The position numbers were made by a program, and so were the translations under genes. Below, in pieces: positions 9,922 through 18,560 of a stretch of DNA of 64,000 nucleotides. Source of the stretch: G965215145 sp965215145 (GTDB lineage Bacteria; Bacteroidota; Rhodothermia; Rhodothermales; JANQRZ01); contig OZ244038.1 in NCBI GenBank assembly GCA_965215145.1, positions 2,480,001 to 2,544,000 of the forward strand, written 5' to 3'. How positions within the stretch are numbered: the stretch's first letter is position 1; each line of letters opens with the position of its first letter. The notes below the pieces were generated by a model that was not told the DNA's origin, made no database searches, and saw nothing but the letters and a program-made list of their open reading frames with translations.

Positions 9922-10029
9922 GTCATCCCGGACCCCGATCCGGACCGCGAAGCAGCGGCGAAGCCCATCCATGCGAGGCCGGTGTCGGGTAGAATCGTCA
10001 TTCTGGATCCCCGCCTACGCGGGGATGAC
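9922..10029. repeat. Intergenic inverted-repeat element (GTCATCCC...GGGATGAC)
   Basis: Starts with GTCATCCCGGA and ends with GGGGATGAC, so the two ends are inverted. Its right part folds as ATCCCCGC (10007-10014) / GCGGGGAT (10019-10026). Elements with GTCATCCC-type ends are common dispersed repeats in bacterial intergenic DNA. No ORF inside. Confidence 0.55.
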
Positions 10030-10088
10030 TTGATTGGGATTTGCGGAGGCACGCCCTGTCCCCCCTTCACCCCCTCCCCCTTTCTCAC

Positions 10089-11264
10089 ATGAAGGACTAC
10101 GCCGTCGGCGTGATGCAGATGGAGGTCGAGGGGCGGGACTCCGCCGCCTTCGGCGAGCTCGTCCAGCGCGCCGTGGCCGAGGTCGACCGCGCCCTCGCCG
10201 ACCTCTCACTCCGGCTCGACCCCCACACGTTCGAGGGGCCGCACCTCACGCCGGTCGCCGGGGCGTACTCCCCGCTCGACTTCCTCCACCTCGGCATCGC
10301 CGAGAAGCTGGAGCGCCGGATCCCGTTCCTGCTGATCGTCACCGAGGTGGACCTCGCCGCGAGCACGCTGGCCTACACGCTCGCGCTGCCGAGCCAGCTC
10401 ACCAACGTCGGCATCGTCTCGACCCGCCGGCTCGACCCGGAGTTCTGGGGCGAGGACGCCGACCCCGACCGCGCCGTCCGCCGGCTCGCGGCGCTCATGC
10501 TCCACACGCTCGGCCACGTCCTCAACCTCGGCCACCACCCCGAGCGCGCCAACGCGATGTTCGACTTCGAGGCCGTCGAGGACCTCGACCGGATGGGGAC
10601 ACTGACGGCGGAGCAGCTCGCGGCGATGGAGCGGAACCTCCCGCGCGAGGCGCGCGAGCGGGTGAGCCCCCCGCGCCCGAGTCGGTTCCAGCGGTGGCGG
10701 CTCTCGGCGAGGTGGCTCCTCGGCAACCTCCCGAGTGTCGGCGCGGCCGTCGCGCGGGCGAACCCGATCCGCCTCATCGGCCAGCTCCCGACGATGATGA
10801 CGGCGGCGCTCTCGGCCGTGATCGTGCTGTTCTTCAGCGCCGAGATGTGGGACGTCGGCTCGACGCTCGGGTGGCTCCAGCTCGCCCTGTTCTCCGTCGG
10901 CGCCGTCGTGGCCTCGACGGTCGTGCTCTATCGGGCGTTCGCGTTCGGCAGCGTGCTCAACCGCGACCGGCTCCTGGCCGAGTCCACCGTCGTCACCTCG
11001 GCCGCCGTGCTGATCGCGCTGACGCTGACGATGCTGGCGGTGTGGGGGATCTTTTTCGGGGCGACGTACCTCGGCGTGCTCACCGTCTTCCCCGAGCGGC
11101 TGATGGAGACGTGGCCGACGGTGGACCCGGCGACGCGCCTCGTGGATCACCTCAAGCTCGCGGGGTTCCTCGCGTCCATCGGCGTCCTCGCCGGCTCCCT
11201 CGGCGGCCGGGCCGACTCGCGCGACCTCGTCCGCCACGTGCTCTTCCTCGACGAGGAGACCTGA
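10089..11264 (+). CDS. Archaemetzincin-like protein fused to a four-helix membrane domain
   Basis: 391 aa from the ATG at 10089. Residues 1-165 follow the archaemetzincin/metzincin fold pattern: IVSTRRLDPEFW, then MLHTLGHVLNLGHH and a following NAMFDF where archaemetzincins have a Met-turn (C-V-M-x-x-S). The zinc ligands fit H139, H143 and H149, but the catalytic Glu after the first His is Thr140 and the Gly of HExxHxxGxxH is Asn. Residues about 230-385 hold four hydrophobic helices, unlike soluble archaemetzincins. Inference: a membrane-anchored binding protein or an inactive protease. The stop region overlaps the end of the converging gene by 118 bp. Confidence 0.65.
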   Translation: MKDYAVGVMQMEVEGRDSAAFGELVQRAVAEVDRALADLSLRLDPHTFEGPHLTPVAGAYSPLDFLHLGIAEKLERRIPFLLIVTEVDLAASTLAYTLALPSQLTNVGIVSTRRLDPEFWGEDADPDRAVRRLAALMLHTLGHVLNLGHHPERANAMFDFEAVEDLDRMGTLTAEQLAAMERNLPREARERVSPPRPSRFQRWRLSARWLLGNLPSVGAAVARANPIRLIGQLPTMMTAALSAVIVLFFSAEMWDVGSTLGWLQLALFSVGAVVASTVVLYRAFAFGSVLNRDRLLAESTVVTSAAVLIALTLTMLAVWGIFFGATYLGVLTVFPERLMETWPTVDPATRLVDHLKLAGFLASIGVLAGSLGGRADSRDLVRHVLFLDEET

Positions 11265-11671
11265 TCGGGAGCGAGTCCAGCGGCGGGCTCGCGGTCTTCG
11301 ATCTCTTCCCGCCACGCCCGGTTGAGGAGGTCGTAATCGCGGGCCTCGGCGGCGGGGCCGGCGTCGCGGCGGGCGTAGAAGCCGAGGTCCACCGGCGAGG
11401 GGGCGCCGAGGAGGCGGACGCCGGGGGCGCTCGTCCCGTCCCAGATCCGCGCGCGGAACAGCCCGAGCCGGAAGGCGCCGTGGAGCTGCCCGAGCACGCA
11501 ACGCGCCCCGTCGGCGAGCTCGAGCGTGGCGGGGTCGAGGCGGGTGTGCCAGCCGGGGTCGGCCGCGTCGAGGCAGGCGGCACCGCGGCGGGCGCGCTCG
11601 CGGGCGGCGCGGAGGGTGACGGTGCGGGCGCGGGCCTGCTGGCGGCGTTCGCGGAGGAGGCGGAGGGGCAT
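11147..11671 (-). CDS. Small conserved hypothetical protein
   Basis: 174 aa from the ATG at 11671. The core (AACLDAADPGWHTRLD ... CVLGQLHGAFRLGL ... DLGFYARRD ... YDLLNRAWREEI) follows a pattern I recognise from short proteins of unknown function in Actinomycetota and other high-GC bacteria (LLD...PGW...I......S...CVLGQL.G.......GF....W). Function unknown. The last 40 residues are low-complexity and lie antisense to the archaemetzincin-like gene, so the original stop may have been lost or the overlap tolerated. A long open extension upstream of 11671 runs into intergenic repeats and is not credible. Confidence 0.6.
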   Translation of the reverse strand: MPLRLLRERRQQARARTVTLRAARERARRGAACLDAADPGWHTRLDPATLELADGARCVLGQLHGAFRLGLFRARIWDGTSAPGVRLLGAPSPVDLGFYARRDAGPAAEARDYDLLNRAWREEIEDREPAAGLAPDQVSSSRKSTWRTRSRESARPPREPARTPMDARNPASLR

Positions 11672-11743
11672 CGGCCGGGTCGGATTGTGGGCCTTGCGGA
11701 CCCCCCGTCCCGCTTGCGTCGCCTGCGGCTCCGGCTTCGCGGG

Positions 11744-11770
11744 ACTGTCCCCCTTCGGAAGGGGGACAGT
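11744..11770. repeat. Palindrome of the CCCCTTCGAAGGGG family
   Basis: 13-bp perfect arms (ACTGTCCCCCTTC / GAAGGGGGACAGT) around a central G, in the gap between a small hypothetical gene and the transporter gene. Two related palindromes lie at 31268-31285 and 31354-31372. Confidence 0.7.
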
Positions 11771-11887
11771 TCGGGTCGTGCCTGAGGGCGTAGCCCGATG
11801 CTGCAAGTCCCGCTCTGCGGGGCGCGGCACGAACGGGGGGTGCCTTGCTAACGGCACGCGCAGCGGGAGGTTCGCCGGGACGCGGGA

Positions 11888-13390
11888 TCACCCCGGAGGC
11901 GGAGCGGCGAGGCGGCCGGCTGTGCGCCGCGCCATCCAGCGGTTGAGGGCGACGAACGCGACCAGCACGACGGCCCATTGGACGAGGCACGTCGCCGCGC
12001 TGTACGGCTCGAACGGGTCGAGGGCGTTCTCCGAGTACGCCGTCGCGGCGAGCCAGAGCCACCACCCGAGCAGCACGGCCGCCTCGATGGGGATCACCCA
12101 GCGCATCATGGCATCCCAGCCCGCCGGCAGCCGCCAGTCCGTCGGCGTGGCGATCTCGGCGCGGATCTTCGCCGCGCCGTAGCGGACGGCGGCGAAGGCG
12201 ACGAACGCGCCCGAGAGCATCAGCGCCACGCCCCACACGAAGTCCTGGTTGGCGAAGAACCCGAGGTTGACCGCGCTCGGGACCCCCAGCACGAAGCCGC
12301 CGAGCGCCGTCGCCGCGACGGCCTTCGGGCGAGCGAGGCCGAGGTCCACGAGGTTCCGCGTCGTCAGCTCGATCATCGAGATCAGCGACGACAGCGCGGC
12401 GAACGAGAGGGCCAGGAAGAACAGCACGGCTAGCGGCGCCCCCAGCGGCATCTGCGCGAAGAGCTGCGGCATCCAGATGAACGTCAGCCCCGTGGACGCC
12501 GGCCCGCTCTCCTGCATGATCGCCAGCACCTCCGGCGCCTCCATCTGCGCGCCCAGCGTGGCGAACACGATCCCGAAGATCATCGTCGCGGCCAGCAGCG
12601 AGACCGTGTTGTTCCCCACGCCCGTCAGCACCGCGTTGCGGACGACGCCGTGCTCCTTCCGCATGTAGGCGGCGTAGGTCAGGATCAGGCCCCAGCCGGC
12701 GCCGGTGTCCCACGCATTCTGTGTCAGCGCCTGCAGCCACACGTCCGGCGCGGCCAGCGTGCTCCAGTCCGGGGTGAACAGGTACGCCACGCCCGCCCCG
12801 GCCCCCGGCAGCGTGAGCGCCCGCACGACCGCGATCAGCACGATCACCAGCAGGGTCGGGACGAGGACGCGGTTGACGCGCTCGATGGAGCGGACGCCGC
12901 GCCAGCACGCCAGCGCGCCGAGCGCCATCGCGGTGCCGTGGAAGGCGACGGGCAGCCCCGAGCCCTGGAACCCCTCCCACGTCGCCTGCGCGTTCTCCAG
13001 CGAGATCGGGAGGCCGGCGAAGAGCGAGGTCCCGGTGTAGTAGAAGCACCACCCCGCGACGACGCTGTAGTAGAACATGATGGCCGTCGCCACGAACCCG
13101 ACGAAGGCGCCCATCCACGCGAGCCGCCCGTCGGTGAGCCGGGAGAAGGCGGCGATGGTGCCGCCGCGCCCGCGCTGCCCGAGCGCGTACTCGGCGATGA
13201 TGAGGGGAATGCTCCAGACGAGGAGGAACACGAGCCACGCGACGAGGAAGGCGCCGGCCCCCTCGTCCCCCCCGTTCGCCGCCGCGATCCGCGGGAACCG
13301 CCAGATGTTGCCCGTCCCGACGGCGATGCCGAGCACGCTGAGCAGCAGCCCCCAGCGGGAGGAGAAGCGGTGGTCGGTGGCGTTCGCCAT
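11888..13390 (-). CDS. Neurotransmitter:sodium symporter (NSS/SNF) family transporter
   Basis: A sodium-coupled amino-acid-type importer of the LeuT fold, in the cytoplasmic membrane. 500 aa with about 11-12 hydrophobic helices. ATG at 13390 gives MANATDHRFSSRWGLLLSVLG, the normal NSS start. TM1 carries the unwound GIAVGTGNIWRFPR sodium/substrate-binding stretch; NGGDEGAGAFL and the Trp-rich TM2 follow. Substrate cannot be told from sequence. The long open extension upstream of 13390 contains a palindrome and is not part of the gene. Confidence 0.93.
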   Translation of the reverse strand: MANATDHRFSSRWGLLLSVLGIAVGTGNIWRFPRIAAANGGDEGAGAFLVAWLVFLLVWSIPLIIAEYALGQRGRGGTIAAFSRLTDGRLAWMGAFVGFVATAIMFYYSVVAGWCFYYTGTSLFAGLPISLENAQATWEGFQGSGLPVAFHGTAMALGALACWRGVRSIERVNRVLVPTLLVIVLIAVVRALTLPGAGAGVAYLFTPDWSTLAAPDVWLQALTQNAWDTGAGWGLILTYAAYMRKEHGVVRNAVLTGVGNNTVSLLAATMIFGIVFATLGAQMEAPEVLAIMQESGPASTGLTFIWMPQLFAQMPLGAPLAVLFFLALSFAALSSLISMIELTTRNLVDLGLARPKAVAATALGGFVLGVPSAVNLGFFANQDFVWGVALMLSGAFVAFAAVRYGAAKIRAEIATPTDWRLPAGWDAMMRWVIPIEAAVLLGWWLWLAATAYSENALDPFEPYSAATCLVQWAVVLVAFVALNRWMARRTAGRLAAPPPG

Positions 13391-13448
13391 GCGTCGGGCG
13401 CGGTGGGTCCGGGGCGAAGGTAGCCCGCCGGGACGCATTGCGGCAGCC

Positions 13449-13476
13449 GTAGGGGCGTGATTAATCACGCCCCTAC
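13449..13476. repeat. Perfect 28-bp palindrome, GTAGGGGCG family
   Basis: GTAGGGGCGTGATT and its exact reverse complement abut at an ATTAAT centre. The stop codon of the acylase gene (13473-13475) lies inside it. Other family members are at 19198-19262, 37584-37638 and 39546-39591. Confidence 0.8.
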
Positions 13477-15890
13477 CGTCCAGGCATCAGCCGTAGGGTG
13501 CTCGTCGGCGCCTCCACGTCCTCGGGGCGCGGCGGCATCGGGAGGCCGAAATGCTTGAAGGCGATGTAGGTCGGGAGGTTGTAGTCGTAGAACCGGCTGA
13601 AGGGGTGGCCGGAGGGGCCGCCGGGCAAGACGCCGCGCGCCGTCGGCGGGCTCGTCGAGAGGTCCACCGTCATCCGCCACGCGGCGCTGTGCGTCGTCGG
13701 CCGGCCGGAGGCGGGCGAGAGGGTCTGCTGGAAGCCGGGGTACTCGACCGGCCCGCGCGAGAACGGCGCCAGCGCGTCGCTCCGGGTGATGTGCTGGAAG
13801 ACGACCCGGTGGTGGTCGCCCCAGCGCCAGCCGGCGGGGTCGCTCCCGTAGCGGGCGGCGAGGGTGTCGGCGGCCTGCTCGGCGGCGAGGGCGAGGAGGT
13901 CCGGGCCGCGCTCCCGCTCCGGCGTCGCGCGGACGTCGAAGTACGGGAGGCCGGGGTCAGTGCGGAGAAGAGAAAAGAGCATCGCGTCGGCGGGGGTGCG
14001 GCGGCCCTCCCACTCGTCCCACGCCAGTCGTTCGAGCGCGTCGAGGAGCTCGTCGAGCACCAGCGGCTCCGGGCGGTCCACCGTCGCCACGCCGTCCCAG
14101 GCTTCGAGCATCTGGCGGAGCCGGTCGGCCTCGGTCGAGAGCGGGAGGCCAGCGAGGAGCGGCACGACGAGGTCGCGCTGGAGCACCTTCACGTCGGCCT
14201 GGTAGCGGGCGAGGTCGTCGGGGCTGTGGCGCGGTTTTTCTCCTAGAAGCTCCTCGATGCGGAGGGAGCGGAAGCCCGCGCGCCAGTCGTGGCCGAGGTA
14301 GTGGGGGTACGGGTCGCCGGCGGGGGGCTGGTTGGCGGAGAACAGGAAGCCCCGCTCGGGGTCGCGGCTGTAGGGTAGTTCGTCGAACGGGACGTGGCCC
14401 ATCCACTCCCCCTCGTCGGTGCTCCCGTCGAGGAGCCCCGCGCCGTCGCCGCGGCGGCGGATTGGGAGGTGGCCGGCGGAGCGGATGGCGATGCCCGAAG
14501 CGTCGGCGGCGAGGACGTTCTGCATCGGGGTGTCCCAGTGCTCCAGCGCCTGCTCGAAGGCGTCCAGGTTCTCGGCTCGGGCGAAGCCCCAGAGGGCGAG
14601 GAGCGTCCGGCTCGGCCCGTGCGCCGTCCACTGGATGGCGACGGCCGAGGTGTCCCCCTTCTCCACCAGCGGCCCCCAATGCGAGAGCCAGAGCGTGTCC
14701 GCAACCTCCTCCCCACCCGCTGCCGTGATCGCGCCCGGCCGGGCTTCGAGGTCGAGCCAGCGGCCGTCGTAGCGGTAGCGCGTGCCGCTCCGGTCGAGGG
14801 TCAGCGCGTAGTGGTCGAGCTGGTCGGCGCCGGTGTTCGTGTAGCCCCACGCCACGCGCTCGTTAAACCCGGCCACGACGAGCGGCGCGCCGGGAATCGT
14901 CACGCCGCGGACGCGCACCGTGGGCGTCGCGAGGTGGACCTCGTAGAACACCGCCGGCAGCGACAGCGCGAGGTGCATGTCGTCGGCGAGGACGGAGGCG
15001 CCCGTCGTCGAGCGCGTCGGCCCGACGGCCCAGTTGTTCGAGCCGATCCCCGACTCCGGCCTTGGCGGCGCGAACACGTCGGGCTCGGGGGCCTCGGTGC
15101 CCGTCGGCCGAGCCGTGCCCTGCGTGAGCGGGGGCACGGGCTGCCCGGCCGTCTCCGGCACCATCGGCGCGAACGGGGAGGCGTAGCGCGGGTAGAGCCG
15201 CCGGTAGTCCCCCTCCCCCAGCCAGTCGTGCAGGTCGGCGTAGTCGGCGCCGTCGCTGCCGAAGGAGAGGTCGTAGGCCATGTACTGGAGGAGCCGCATC
15301 GACTGGAGCGGCGTCCACGGGTCGGGCGTGTGGCCGAGGAGGCGGAACTCCGGGGGGAGGTCGGCCGGGTCGAGCCCGGCGAGGTAGGCGTTGACGCCGC
15401 GGGCGTAGGCGTCGAGGATCTCCGCCTCCAGCCCGCCCTCCTCCTCGACGCGGGCGGCGTTGCGGCGGGCGCCGAGGTCCATCCCCGTCCGCCGCAGGAA
15501 CCGGTCGCTCGCGACGAGGTCCGGGCCGAAGACCGAGGCGAGCCGGCCGCTGGCGACGCGGGGGAGGAAGTCGAGTTGGAAGAGGCGGTCCTGCGCCGTC
15601 ACGAACCCGAGCGCCGCGATGGCGTCGAGGTCGTGCTCGGCGTAGATGTGCGGGACGCCGCGGCCGTCGCGGACGACGGTGACGGGGCCGCGTAGACCGG
15701 GAATGGCGAGCCTTGCTTCGCCGGGGGCCTCCGCCGAGCGGGCGGTGCGGTAGAGCCCGTCGGCCGGGTCGAGGAGGTCCCCGACGGGCGGGAGCCCGCC
15801 GAGCCGCCCCATCAGCGCGAGGACGAGCGCGGCGGTGAGGGCGACGAGCAGGACGAGCCCGAGGAGGCGGCCCACGGAAGCGCGCCTCAC
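13473..15890 (-). CDS. Penicillin-acylase family (Ntn) hydrolase
   Basis: Periplasmic self-processing N-terminal-nucleophile amidase; relatives cleave penicillins, acyl-homoserine lactones or cyclic lipopeptides, and the substrate here is unknown. About 805 aa. An N-terminal hydrophobic helix (LLGLVLLVALTAALVLALM) acts as signal or anchor. Alpha-subunit motifs: VTVVRDGRGVPHIYAEHDLDA. The maturation site is GSNNWAVG with nucleophile Ser284, and GYTN and HWDTPMQN follow in the beta subunit. GTG at 15890 overlaps the ParA stop as GTGA, suggesting translational coupling; a GTG at 15911 is possible. Confidence 0.92.
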   Translation of the reverse strand: MRRASVGRLLGLVLLVALTAALVLALMGRLGGLPPVGDLLDPADGLYRTARSAEAPGEARLAIPGLRGPVTVVRDGRGVPHIYAEHDLDAIAALGFVTAQDRLFQLDFLPRVASGRLASVFGPDLVASDRFLRRTGMDLGARRNAARVEEEGGLEAEILDAYARGVNAYLAGLDPADLPPEFRLLGHTPDPWTPLQSMRLLQYMAYDLSFGSDGADYADLHDWLGEGDYRRLYPRYASPFAPMVPETAGQPVPPLTQGTARPTGTEAPEPDVFAPPRPESGIGSNNWAVGPTRSTTGASVLADDMHLALSLPAVFYEVHLATPTVRVRGVTIPGAPLVVAGFNERVAWGYTNTGADQLDHYALTLDRSGTRYRYDGRWLDLEARPGAITAAGGEEVADTLWLSHWGPLVEKGDTSAVAIQWTAHGPSRTLLALWGFARAENLDAFEQALEHWDTPMQNVLAADASGIAIRSAGHLPIRRRGDGAGLLDGSTDEGEWMGHVPFDELPYSRDPERGFLFSANQPPAGDPYPHYLGHDWRAGFRSLRIEELLGEKPRHSPDDLARYQADVKVLQRDLVVPLLAGLPLSTEADRLRQMLEAWDGVATVDRPEPLVLDELLDALERLAWDEWEGRRTPADAMLFSLLRTDPGLPYFDVRATPERERGPDLLALAAEQAADTLAARYGSDPAGWRWGDHHRVVFQHITRSDALAPFSRGPVEYPGFQQTLSPASGRPTTHSAAWRMTVDLSTSPPTARGVLPGGPSGHPFSRFYDYNLPTYIAFKHFGLPMPPRPEDVEAPTSTLRLMPGR

Positions 15891-16759
15891 GAGTCCGAGA
15901 GCGGGATCCACACGGGCGCCCCGGGTCGTGCCTCGGAAGCCGCCTTTGGCTGAGCGGCCGGCGCCCCGACGGAGAGGACGCCGGCGACGGGGGCCGGCGC
16001 GGCGTCGGGGAAGAGCGTCCGGGCGAGCTCGTCGGCGGCGTTGGCATAGTCGAGCGCGCCGCGCGAGGCGACGTCCCGGTCGAAGACCGTCTCCCCGCCG
16101 GCGGCGGACTCCGCGAGGCTGGCGCTGGTGCGGACCTCGGCCTCCAGCACGCGCTCCCCGAACGTCTTGCGGACGTACTCCGAGAGCGTGGCGTGGTCGC
16201 GCTTGCGGGCGTCGACCTGGGTGAGGAGGAACCGCGGCTCGGCGAGGGCCGGGTTCAGCTTGCCCTGCACGAGCCGCGCCGTCGAGTACGTCTGCTCGGC
16301 GCCGACGACGGGCTGGTACTCCGGCGTCACGGGGATGAGGACGTGGCCCGAGGCGACGAGCGCGTTGAGGCTGAACACCGTCATCGCGGCGGCGGTGTCG
16401 AGCAGGACGAGGTCGTAGTCGTGCCCGGTCTCGAGGGCCTCCTTGACCCAGAGCACGTCGGTCGGCTTCGAGAGCTTCCGGCCGAGGCGGGTCATGGAGT
16501 ACGACGCCGGCAGGAGGTCGAACCCCCGCATCGGCACCCGCTCGATGTCCTCGAACGTCCGCTCCGGGTCGAAGAGGGCGAGCGAGGAGGCCGCCTCCGC
16601 CGGCTCCTCGGCGCCGAGGAGCCGGGTCAGGAACCCCTGCGGGTCGAGGTCGATGAGGAGGACGCGGCGCCCGCTGAGCCCGTAGGCTGCGGCGAGGTGG
16701 ATGGCCGTCGTGGTCTTCCCCGTGCCGCCCTTGTGGTTGCAGATGGAGAGGACGGGCAT
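15887..16759 (-). CDS. ParA/Soj-family ATPase (orphan)
   Basis: 290 aa from the ATG at 16759. Deviant Walker A KGGTGKTTT begins at residue 10, with DLDPQG (Walker A') at about 42-47 and LVLLDTAAAM (Walker B) near 115. This is the class of MinD/ParA ATPases that position chromosomes, plasmids or protein machines on the nucleoid. No parB, minC or chemotaxis-cluster partner is adjacent; its stop overlaps the start of a penicillin-acylase gene by 4 bp. It lacks an N-terminal DNA-binding HTH, as in chromosomal Soj. A proline/alanine-rich 40-residue tail is unusual. Role in partitioning is not established. Confidence 0.88.
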   Translation of the reverse strand: MPVLSICNHKGGTGKTTTAIHLAAAYGLSGRRVLLIDLDPQGFLTRLLGAEEPAEAASSLALFDPERTFEDIERVPMRGFDLLPASYSMTRLGRKLSKPTDVLWVKEALETGHDYDLVLLDTAAAMTVFSLNALVASGHVLIPVTPEYQPVVGAEQTYSTARLVQGKLNPALAEPRFLLTQVDARKRDHATLSEYVRKTFGERVLEAEVRTSASLAESAAGGETVFDRDVASRGALDYANAADELARTLFPDAAPAPVAGVLSVGAPAAQPKAASEARPGAPVWIPLSDS

Positions 16760-16914
16760 GGGGGGCGGGGCGGGCGCGCAGCGAGGGAGCGGCGGGAAGA
16801 TAGAGCGCGCCCGGGGAGCGAGCAACCGGCGCGGCATCCGCGGAGGACGTGTGGCACCGCGATTAAGCCGCTTTCGGGCGAGACCGATACCGCAGGCCGA
16901 CCCGCCCGCGTCCC

Positions 16915-18519
16915 GTGCAGTCTCTGCCCCGCCCCCGCATCCGCCTCGCCCACCGGCTCAGCACGCCGGGCTGGGCGGTGTACACGGGCGTACTGCTGGG
17001 GCTCAGCTTCCCGCCGCTCCCCCTCTACGGGCTGGCCCTGGTGGCCCTGGTCCCAATGCTGGCGCGGTGGGCGGACGTGGACGAGGGCTGGGTGCTCTTC
17101 CGGGAGACCTACGTGGCGTTCCTCTTGTTCGTCGCCGTCGCCGGCTACTGGGTGGTGCTGCACACCTCCCCGTCGAAGGCGGTGCTCTGCGGGGTCGGCC
17201 TGCTCGTGCTCCCGGCCCTCATGGCGTTGCCCGTCGTGGGGTCCGCCCTCGTGCGGCAGCGGCTCGGCCGCGGCGCCGGGCTCGCGGCGCTCGCGTCGGG
17301 GTGGCTCGCGCTGGAGCTCCTGCTGCTGCGTGGCCCCCTTCCCGTACCGTGGTTCCTGCTGGGGCACACGCAGGCCACGGCCCTCCCCTTCAACCAGTTC
17401 GCCGACCTCACGGGCGTCGCCGGGCTGTCGCTCTGGGTGCTGGCGGTGAACGCCGTCGCGTTCGGGGCCATCGAGGCCCGGCCGCTGGCGGCGCGCTTCG
17501 CGCTCGGCCTCGTCGTGGTGGCGCTGCTGGCGGCGCCGCTGGGGTACCGGGCCTGGCGGCTGACGGTGCTGGAGCCGCCCGAGGCGTCCCTCCAGGTGGA
17601 CCTCGTGCAGCCCGCCCTGCCGCCCTCGCGCTGGGACGCCGTCGCCGACGCCGAGCGCGTCGGGCGGCTGTCGGCGCTGACGGACGAGGCCCTCGCGGCC
17701 TCGGAGGGCGCGCCGCCGGACCTCGTCGTCTGGCCCGAGGGCGCCCTCCCCGTCTTCCCCGACCCCGCCCTCCAGCGCACCCTCTACGAGCGCCTCGGCC
17801 GCTGGATCGCCTCCCGCGACGTGCCGGTCCTGGCCGGGGCCGTGACGCGGTTCGACACGGCGCCCTCGCTCACCGTCGAGCCGCTGCTGGCGCGGCGCGC
17901 GGCCGCCGCGCGGCCGTACTACAACAGCGCGCTGCTCTTCCACCCAGCCCGCGCCCCGCAGCAGTACGACAAGGTGCGCGTGGTCCCGACGGCGGACCGG
18001 GTGCCCGCCGGGGGGCGGGTCTGGGAGGACCTCGGGGTCGTCGGCGCCGGCACCTTCGCGCCGGGCGCGCGGCGGACGCTCTTCGAGGCCTCGGGGGTGC
18101 GGTTCTCCACGCTCATCTCCTACGAGGCCCTCTTCGGCGATCACGCCCGGCGGATGGCGCGCGACGGCGCGGAGTTCCTGGCCGTGCTGACCAACGCCGG
18201 CTGGTGGGGGCGCGCGCCGGCGTCGCAGCAGCAGCTCGCCCTGGCCCGCCTGCGCGCCGTCGAGACGCGCCGCGCCGTCGCGGTGGTCTCGGCCTCGGGG
18301 CACACCGGCCTGATCGAGCCGGACGGGAGCGCCGGGGAGGCGCTGGGCTGGATGCGGTCCGGGGTCGCCCGCGCGGCCGTACCCATCCGGAGCGGGATGA
18401 GCTTCTACGCCCGCCACGGGGACTGGCTCTATTTCCTGGGGGCGCTGGTAGCCGGGGCCTTCGCCGTGGCCTGGGGGATCAGCCGGCTCTTCTTCACCCG
18501 AGCCCAGCCGGCGGCGTAG
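16915..18519 (+). CDS. lnt: Apolipoprotein N-acyltransferase, with catalytic Cys replaced by Ser
   Basis: Third enzyme of lipoprotein maturation, adding an N-acyl chain to the lipidated Cys in the inner membrane. 534 aa: about seven N-terminal TM helices (residues 20-215), a periplasmic nitrilase-like domain (220-495) and a final TM helix. The nitrilase triad Glu-Lys-Cys is represented by E275 (WPEGALP), K353 (QYDKVRVVP) and Ser402 (LISYEALFGD), where the known family has Cys (as in VCYE/ICYE). GTG at 16915 is the only reasonable start. Followed 41 bp later by maf. Either an unusual enzyme or an inactive copy; no second lnt is in the window. Confidence 0.9.
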   Translation: MQSLPRPRIRLAHRLSTPGWAVYTGVLLGLSFPPLPLYGLALVALVPMLARWADVDEGWVLFRETYVAFLLFVAVAGYWVVLHTSPSKAVLCGVGLLVLPALMALPVVGSALVRQRLGRGAGLAALASGWLALELLLLRGPLPVPWFLLGHTQATALPFNQFADLTGVAGLSLWVLAVNAVAFGAIEARPLAARFALGLVVVALLAAPLGYRAWRLTVLEPPEASLQVDLVQPALPPSRWDAVADAERVGRLSALTDEALAASEGAPPDLVVWPEGALPVFPDPALQRTLYERLGRWIASRDVPVLAGAVTRFDTAPSLTVEPLLARRAAAARPYYNSALLFHPARAPQQYDKVRVVPTADRVPAGGRVWEDLGVVGAGTFAPGARRTLFEASGVRFSTLISYEALFGDHARRMARDGAEFLAVLTNAGWWGRAPASQQQLALARLRAVETRRAVAVVSASGHTGLIEPDGSAGEALGWMRSGVARAAVPIRSGMSFYARHGDWLYFLGALVAGAFAVAWGISRLFFTRAQPAA

Positions 18520-18560
18520 CTGGGGGGCGAGCGGTATGTTCTCGCTCCGCCCTCCGCCGC

